A stretch of 64,000 nt of DNA from Streptomyces sp. CC208A (GTDB lineage: Bacteria > Actinomycetota > Actinomycetes > Streptomycetales > Streptomycetaceae), in the NCBI RefSeq assembly GCF_030010625.1, contig NZ_JASCXN010000035.1, forward strand, positions 1 through 64,000. Direction: 5' to 3'. The notes under the pieces were generated by a model. It was given only the letters and a program-made list of their open reading frames with translations, had not been told where the DNA came from and did no database searches. Every line of letters starts with the position of its first letter. The stretch's first letter is position 1. The translations under genes were made by a program, and so were the position numbers. Shown here in pieces: positions 61,201 to 64,000 of the stretch.

Positions 61201-62395
61201 CGACGGCTCTGGGGGTAAAGGTGAAACCTTTTACAAGGATGCTGAATGGGGGACATGGGACGGCACCATGCTCGATGCCACGATTCAGGCATACGAGGAA
61301 GCCGTGCGGGCCTATTCGCACATAGGAAAGAAGCTTCGTGTTTACACGAACTCTCGCGAGGAGATAATCAAGGCTCAGGCGAAATGGGATCCGTCAAACG
61401 GAAGTGTAGTTGACCAGATTTCCTTTAAAATGTGGGTGACTGGTGCTTCCGAAAGAGAGGTCGAGTACTTTCGTTCGCACTATTGTGACGTGATCACTTG
61501 CCACCTGGACCCGTTGGACGCTGCTCTCGCAGGTAGGCACGTAGATTCCGAAATCTACGACATGCCTGGTGGAGAAGCGATTGGTAGAGCATTCGCTGAT
61601 GGTATGGCATCCCGCGTGGGTAGTGGTAATCCATGCGGCAGGAACAGCTTCGTAGCAGGCACCCAAGTTGTGCTTGCTGATGGGTCCAGCAAGCCAATTG
61701 AGGAAGTTGAAATAGGCGATCAGGTTTTGGCTGGCGATCCAGGGGCCGGAGAGTCTGTTGCTAAAACCGTGATTGCCACCATCCTGACCAGTGACGACAA
61801 GATCTATGTTGATATTGTCGTTGAGTCGGAGGGTGAATCACGGCCTCTCAGTACCACCGGCCATCATCCCTTCTGGGCCGAATCGGAGCGATCCTGGCTC
61901 AATGCCGATGAGCTTCGGCCTGGTATGACCCTCCTGGCTGCTGACGGCGCCCGTGTGACAGTGGCCAGTGTCCGAACCTACGAAACTTATCAGGACACAT
62001 ACAACCTCACTGTCGCAGACCTGCACACGTACTATGTGCTGGCGGGCGAGACGCCGGTCCTCGTTCACAACAGTGGCCCTGGCTGTGGATCGATTTGGAT
62101 CGATTCGAACAAGGTTCCTCACCATTTCAAGCATGCTGAAGACTTCGGGATCACCGGAAAGGAGAGCAAGGCGACCAAGCAGGCTTTCGTGAATGCCTTG
62201 GAGAGCTTTGTCAGGAATCCGGGGAACGTTCAAGTCACAGGTACCTATCGGGGGGCTGCGGCGCGGCACTACGTTGACCCCAATACGGGGCGTCACGTAT
62301 CGGTCGATCTTGAATCCGGGCAAATGCTGGGTGCCTGGAGATCGGATCCGACATCGGACCAGTTCCGGTACCTCATGGAACAAGGGAAGCTGTGA
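55205..62395 (+). CDS. Secreted RHS/YD-repeat toxin with Hint domain and colicin-D-like tip
   Basis: About 2396 residues from the TTG at 55205, which follows a G-rich site and opens an Arg-rich signal peptide (cleavage near PAQSLA); an ATG at 55070 is an alternative. The SpvB-like entry region reads GGFTYSYPMAMPPAPAG and WVGEGWDYSPGFIERRY. YD repeats fill about residues 1000-1940. The core ends with GAREYDQHTGRFLSADP and DPTGL (about 1995). A Hint autoprocessing domain runs from SFVAGTQVVLADGS (about 2148) to ETPVLVHNS (about 2290). The final 100 residues (VPHHFKHAEDFGITGK, GTYRGAAARHYVDPNTG) match the colicin D anticodon-nuclease domain. GC falls after DPTGL, marking a swapped tip. The immunity gene overlaps the stop. 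Confidence 0.9.
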   Translation: MFARHRHTRRRVRRAVVPALGAALLVGLLPAQSLAMPPDPGNAELGREILEAEPLELEKIELDEPVGGETFKKDLDTLKADIPTDQQQAPAGTTTVPAADTESFTFGSAVSPASFTAATTATATAEGGLTQIPNLPVLAGQADGHPAPTGTWQFSVVDRGSEIVQGIEEVLKVGALVAVQAPSTGSVPLSVGIDYSGFKNLHGADWASRLRLVQFPECYLTTPLEPACQEYEELETVNDPVTDTVTATVDTAADGTATPAFLAAPAPTSGSGIVQAAYTTATTATPVATGGDKAVIGAVDSGAGPGGSFKATPLAASGKWTAGGSSGGFTYSYPMAMPPAPAGPAPNVTLSYNSQAVDGKTAVSSPQASWVGEGWDYSPGFIERRYRSCKDDTHALTAGTPNNTAKADKTGDLCWVSYNAVMSLGGSTTELVRVPTSTPETGTETYRPQRDDGTRVQRHVGGTNGDDNGEYWTVTTTDGTKYHFGLNKVGGTHADTNSVSTVPVFGNHPGEPCHATTFAASRCGTGKQQAWRWGLDKVEDVHGNVMIVSWKQETNHYAVRGKRATPEAYERAAYPTTIEYGLRATDLTKPSATVVFGVDQRCLKSTTLCNPANFKPGDPTAYRPWWDTPGSLNCASGSDLCPGFPSFWTQVRLKTVTTNAARAGQTGLGKVDSYTLKHSFPEDWYDTAPGLWLNSITRTGYGPGDTTGTLQSKDGVSFGHYTVKPRSDKALRKYLLDKQLPNLVSSGPGDKRPGFTRPRIGTVVTEAGADIEVEYIGGCQYEPTTDKGKANGTCYPVRWSPDGEEKTPAKAWFNKYVVASVTETDKVTPFGKPVTTAYRYSGPAWAKSDDEFLRPALRTYSDWRGYRQVAVIKGNKTSSLSQSLSVTRYFQGIGGEVKDSVDGTVLLADDAPQYAGMTAETLTYRDSSKTHTQFASRTRTFPDVSVETASRSRQAEDGTTLPALRAYRTAVKKTDSIQADGANWRGVRATTLDRDATYGLPTAVETAVVTHNGTGEVLSEQTCTKTSYVHNTTAWLIGLPSAVRTTATTCANHTGADSATELKGSVRTRYDQLAHGATPAKGLVTAVDQIDGTGTTHSITTSTTHDALGRVTSVIAPGTGETKTEYTPATGGPVTSVKTINAKNHTTTTTFDPGRALPLTVTDPNGRVTRTQYDALGRLVKGWSPSRSSGSQSASVEIAYRTATVAADGKTSPAAVTVKTLKDDGGYARQVTLYDGLLRQVQTQSEAHGPGRIVTDTYYNDHGLVVEQTSGYLAKGEPTTDLFKVTSPTHVKSRVKTVYDGMERPVRQTPYHGKTPRAGTTITYGDTATLVDPPGSSVPATTTVTDALGRVIELRHHVAPGKYRSTKYSYDKRGNRDKVTDPAGNTWTYLHDARGRVTSVKDPDTGITQTEYDNADRPNIVSDALGQYTYTDYDVLGRITAVREGSKLNTPVKEYTYDPTGALGLPAESRRRTTTGDYVTKVTGYDTEYRPTGRQVIIPANAMTTGLSGTYTYTYTYTPTGKPLSVTLPAKGGLPAEKVITRYNEDGLPESTSGIAWYTSDVSYSPYGEVLRSVSSAQPYRVWTTNFIDEHTGRLMRTVTDREKAGPHRISDTGYAYDAAGMITASARQDAVTNTSTTWDNQCFTYDAMGELVHAWTSNIKPNGTGVGCKSNSGATWGYNSTGAPSSGPVVDAAHAANTAPTNLSNAKPEAGTVASGTAVTGSAAYHQSFTYDWIGNRATMTDHDPAGVTANDINYTYKYSTTQPHTLTSVTSPTSLMTSYYNYNPTGTTAFRNPPGYAANQTLEWTPEHKLASNTVGTTKHTYVYDAEGNRILESSPTGSTLYLGETELTTDSVGLITHASRAYSQAGTPTVVRTTTNQSTTGHTLNVLLADHLGTAHTTVEAGGTQPVTRRSFKPYGETRGTKPANWPNKRSYLGVGIDDKATLLTHIGAREYDQHTGRFLSADPLIDITDPLQMNGYTYANGNPVSKSDPTGLKLDDGSGGKGETFYKDAEWGTWDGTMLDATIQAYEEAVRAYSHIGKKLRVYTNSREEIIKAQAKWDPSNGSVVDQISFKMWVTGASEREVEYFRSHYCDVITCHLDPLDAALAGRHVDSEIYDMPGGEAIGRAFADGMASRVGSGNPCGRNSFVAGTQVVLADGSSKPIEEVEIGDQVLAGDPGAGESVAKTVIATILTSDDKIYVDIVVESEGESRPLSTTGHHPFWAESERSWLNADELRPGMTLLAADGARVTVASVRTYETYQDTYNLTVADLHTYYVLAGETPVLVHNSGPGCGSIWIDSNKVPHHFKHAEDFGITGKESKATKQAFVNALESFVRNPGNVQVTGTYRGAAARHYVDPNTGRHVSVDLESGQMLGAWRSDPTSDQFRYLMEQGKL

Positions 62396-62670
62396 TGGCC
62401 AAGCTAGAACCGTTCTTGGTGCTCGCCTCAGCAGTGGCGGAGGGAAGGATCTCGGCGGCCGAATTCTCGGTGGTCTGCCTTCCGCTGTACAAGAACTACC
62501 CGGGCTCATTTCCGTCGCACGAGCAGTATGAGGCCGCCACCGAATTGTTCTACGTAGCCAACGATCACTATGCGGGCGATTCGGATGCGCCTGCGGGTAC
62601 GTTGAGTGACGAGCAAGTTAGAGCGGCAGCTACAGAAATCGCTGAGAGGATGCGATCGCTGCTTCGGTGA
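62395..62670 (+). CDS. Colicin-D-type immunity protein
   Basis: A 91-residue acidic helical protein from the ATG at 62395, whose first base is the last base of the toxin stop (TGATG); a GTG 3 nt upstream would also work. AAGGGA precedes it. The pattern AVAEGRISAAEFSVVCLPLY, then ATELFYVANDHYAGDSD, matches the colicin D immunity family (helical bundles that occlude the tRNase active site). Position and family agree, so it should neutralise the preceding toxin tip. Confidence 0.88.
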   Translation: MAKLEPFLVLASAVAEGRISAAEFSVVCLPLYKNYPGSFPSHEQYEAATELFYVANDHYAGDSDAPAGTLSDEQVRAAATEIAERMRSLLR

Positions 62671-62707
62671 ACGTGGTCCGGTAGGGCTTCTGTCGAGAAT
62701 TACGATC

Positions 62708-62755
62708 CGCGCATGCCCACGACAACAGAGATTCTTGTTGTCGTGAGCATGCGCG
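62708..62755. terminator. Long hairpin between the immunity and integrase genes
   Basis: A 20-bp stem (62708-62727 with 62736-62755), one mismatch and an 8-nt loop, with arms beginning CGCGCATGC and ending GCATGCGCG. Lying between convergent genes it can terminate both. Its size and symmetry also fit a recombination-site component. Confidence 0.7.
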
Positions 62756-62758
62756 CTT

Positions 62759-62781
62759 TGACGGCAACGCTGACGGCAACG
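62759..62781. repeat. Tandem TGACGGCAACG repeats next to the integrase stop
   Basis: TGACGGCAACG occurs at 62759-62769 and 62771-62781 (12-bp period), ending at the integrase stop codon. Short direct repeats just outside an integrase gene are typical of arm-type binding sites in an attP-like region. No tRNA-derived core is visible here. Confidence 0.45.
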
Positions 62782-64000
62782 TCAGCGGACGACAACTCCG
62801 GCAGGCGGAGCGTCGGGGTCATCGTCGGTGGGGCCGAGGGCGTTGCCCAAGGCGTCGATGGCCTGGCGTTGGAGGCGGAGGCGTACGTGGGCGTAGACGC
62901 CGGCGGTTACGCCGATGTGGGCGTGACCAAGGAGTTCCTTGATCACGACGAGGTCGACGCCCTGTTCCAGCAGGAGGGTGGCTGTCGAGTGGCGGAGGTC
63001 GTGGAAGCGGATGCGGCGGAGCCCGGCCCCATCGAGGAAGGTGCGGAAGCGGCGGGTGAGGTTGGCTGGGTCGAGAGGCCGGCCAGTCGGCGTGGTGAAG
63101 ACGAGGCCAATGTCATTCCAGGCTGACCCTGCCGTCTCGCGCTCCGTGTCCTGCTGCTCCTGATGCTTTTTGAGGGAGTGAAGGCATTCGGTCGGGAGCG
63201 CGATACGGCGCTCGGACGCCCGGGTCTTTGTGGGCAGGTGGGTGAGGCCGCCGATGCGGGTGCGTTGGAGCGAGCGGTGGATGCTGGCCGTTCCGGTGGC
63301 GAGGTCGAGGTCTTCCCACTGGAGGCCGAGGAGTTCGCCTTTGCGGAGTCCGGTTCGCAGTGCGAGTTCGTACAGCGCCTGGAGCCGGTCGGCGCGGGCG
63401 GCGTCGAGGAACTGGCGCGCCTCGGCTGCGGTGAGGGGCTGGAAGCGCCTGGGCTGGTGCGTGGTGGTCTTGACGTTGCGGGCGACGTTGCGGGGCAGTT
63501 CGTCTTCGCGGACGGCGTGTTCCAGTGCCGACTTGAGCACCGAGTGCACGTAGGTCACGGTCAAAGCGGACAGCTGCTTCTGGCAGCACTCGCCGACCGC
63601 ACAGCACTTCTTCCGTTCGGTGTCCAGCCCCTGGGCACAGCACTGGCAGGTGGTGCGGAGCCGGTCGAGGAAGGTGCGGACGTCCTTGGCGGTGAGCCTC
63701 GCGATCTTCTTGGTGCCGAGGCCGGGGATGAGGTGGAGGCGGACGCAGGCGGCGTATCGGGTGTGGGTGTTCTCGCGGAGCCGGTGGACCGCGACACTGC
63801 CGAGCCAGTACGTCAGGTAGTCACCAAGCGTGCTGTCAGCGGTGGCGACCGGCAGCCCGCGGTTGCTGTTGGCGATCTTCTCGGCGAGTTTGTCGGCGGC
63901 TTCTCTCCGCGTGCTGCCGTAGACCCGGACGCGTTTGCGGGTGCCGTCGGCGGCGAGGACGTAGCCGGCGGCTTCCCAGCGGCCGTCCTTGCGCTGGTAG
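62782..64000 (-). CDS. Tyrosine-type site-specific integrase (5' end outside the window)
   Basis: The minus-strand frame is open from the window edge, at least 405 residues. The edge-proximal part reads as an AP2-like arm-binding region (RWEAAGYVLAADGTRKRVRV) and a SAM-like core-binding domain (LRENTHTRYAACVRLHLIPG). An unusual Cys-rich insert (TCQCCAQGLDTERKKCCAVG, then ECCQKQ) lies between domains. The catalytic domain shows TGLRKGELLGLQWED (Arg), FHDLRHSTATLLLEQ (His-x-x-Arg), LGHAHIGVTAGVYAHV (His and the nucleophile Tyr). It is typical of actinomycete integrative elements or prophages; its element would extend beyond 64 kb. Confidence 0.93.
   Translation of the reverse strand, partial: YQRKDGRWEAAGYVLAADGTRKRVRVYGSTRREAADKLAEKIANSNRGLPVATADSTLGDYLTYWLGSVAVHRLRENTHTRYAACVRLHLIPGLGTKKIARLTAKDVRTFLDRLRTTCQCCAQGLDTERKKCCAVGECCQKQLSALTVTYVHSVLKSALEHAVREDELPRNVARNVKTTTHQPRRFQPLTAAEARQFLDAARADRLQALYELALRTGLRKGELLGLQWEDLDLATGTASIHRSLQRTRIGGLTHLPTKTRASERRIALPTECLHSLKKHQEQQDTERETAGSAWNDIGLVFTTPTGRPLDPANLTRRFRTFLDGAGLRRIRFHDLRHSTATLLLEQGVDLVVIKELLGHAHIGVTAGVYAHVRLRLQRQAIDALGNALGPTDDDPDAPPAGVVVR

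Overview
The window is high-GC actinobacterial DNA and is almost certainly from a Streptomyces chromosome. GTG and TTG starts are common, genes are packed with 4-nt overlaps, and the protein families are typical of the genus: Scr1-like XRE regulator plus DUF397 pair, class II HelD/HelR, actinobacterial XPB helicase, SAV_5884-type graspetide genes, RHS polymorphic toxins, and DNRLRE/FG-GAP secreted proteins. No rRNA, tRNA or CRISPR array was recognised. All calls come from reading the sequence; no database search was run.

Layout. (1) 0.1-12.6 kb: a giant secreted RHS toxin on the minus strand with a small putative immunity gene behind it, divergent from a secreted DNRLRE/FG-GAP protein, followed by a second secreted repeat protein. 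(2) 12.7-17.6 kb: a scarred accessory segment. The 3' end of an MFS exporter gene is duplicated about 3.5 kb away and abuts an IS256-type transposase fragment; between the copies lie a gene of unknown function and a small secreted protein. (3) 17.6-19.7 kb: housekeeping and small membrane genes (HD phosphohydrolase, DUF2087, LysE, a Ser/Gly hexapeptide-repeat protein). (4) 20-26 kb: a copper island. copZ-copA diverge from a His-rich secreted protein across a promoter region with three CsoR-like palindromes, followed by cutC and a CapA-like gene. (5) 26.2-30.0 kb: an unusual cassette with a LuxR-type regulator reading into a small single-span membrane protein, an ABC ATPase, an ABC-2-type permease, another small membrane protein and an M50-like membrane metalloprotease. 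(6) 30-34.7 kb: regulators, a GT2 glycosyltransferase, a XRE/DUF397 pair and three overlapping small genes. (7) 34.8-37.2 kb: a graspetide RiPP cluster (precursor, ATP-grasp ligase, PIMT-like methyltransferase). (8) 37.3-47.1 kb: APH-type kinase, HelR, XPB helicase, Uma2-type protein, helicase-associated-domain protein and a HAAS-type membrane protein. (9) 47-50 kb: an iron-siderophore ABC importer behind an iron box. (10) 51.1-62.7 kb: a second DNRLRE/FG-GAP protein divergent from a second RHS toxin carrying a Hint domain and a colicin-D-like nuclease, with its immunity gene. (11) 62.8-64.0 kb: a tyrosine integrase running off the edge.

How it fits together: the two ends of the window carry the same two-gene module (RHS toxin divergent from a secreted DNRLRE/FG-GAP protein) in mirror orientation, each with a different C-terminal toxin and matching immunity gene. 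The integrase beside the right-hand module and the IS scar near the left-hand one suggest that these contact-toxin modules lie in exchangeable DNA. The strongest candidates for something undescribed are the 26.2-30.0 kb peptide/ABC/protease cassette, the paired RHS/DNRLRE modules and the graspetide core.
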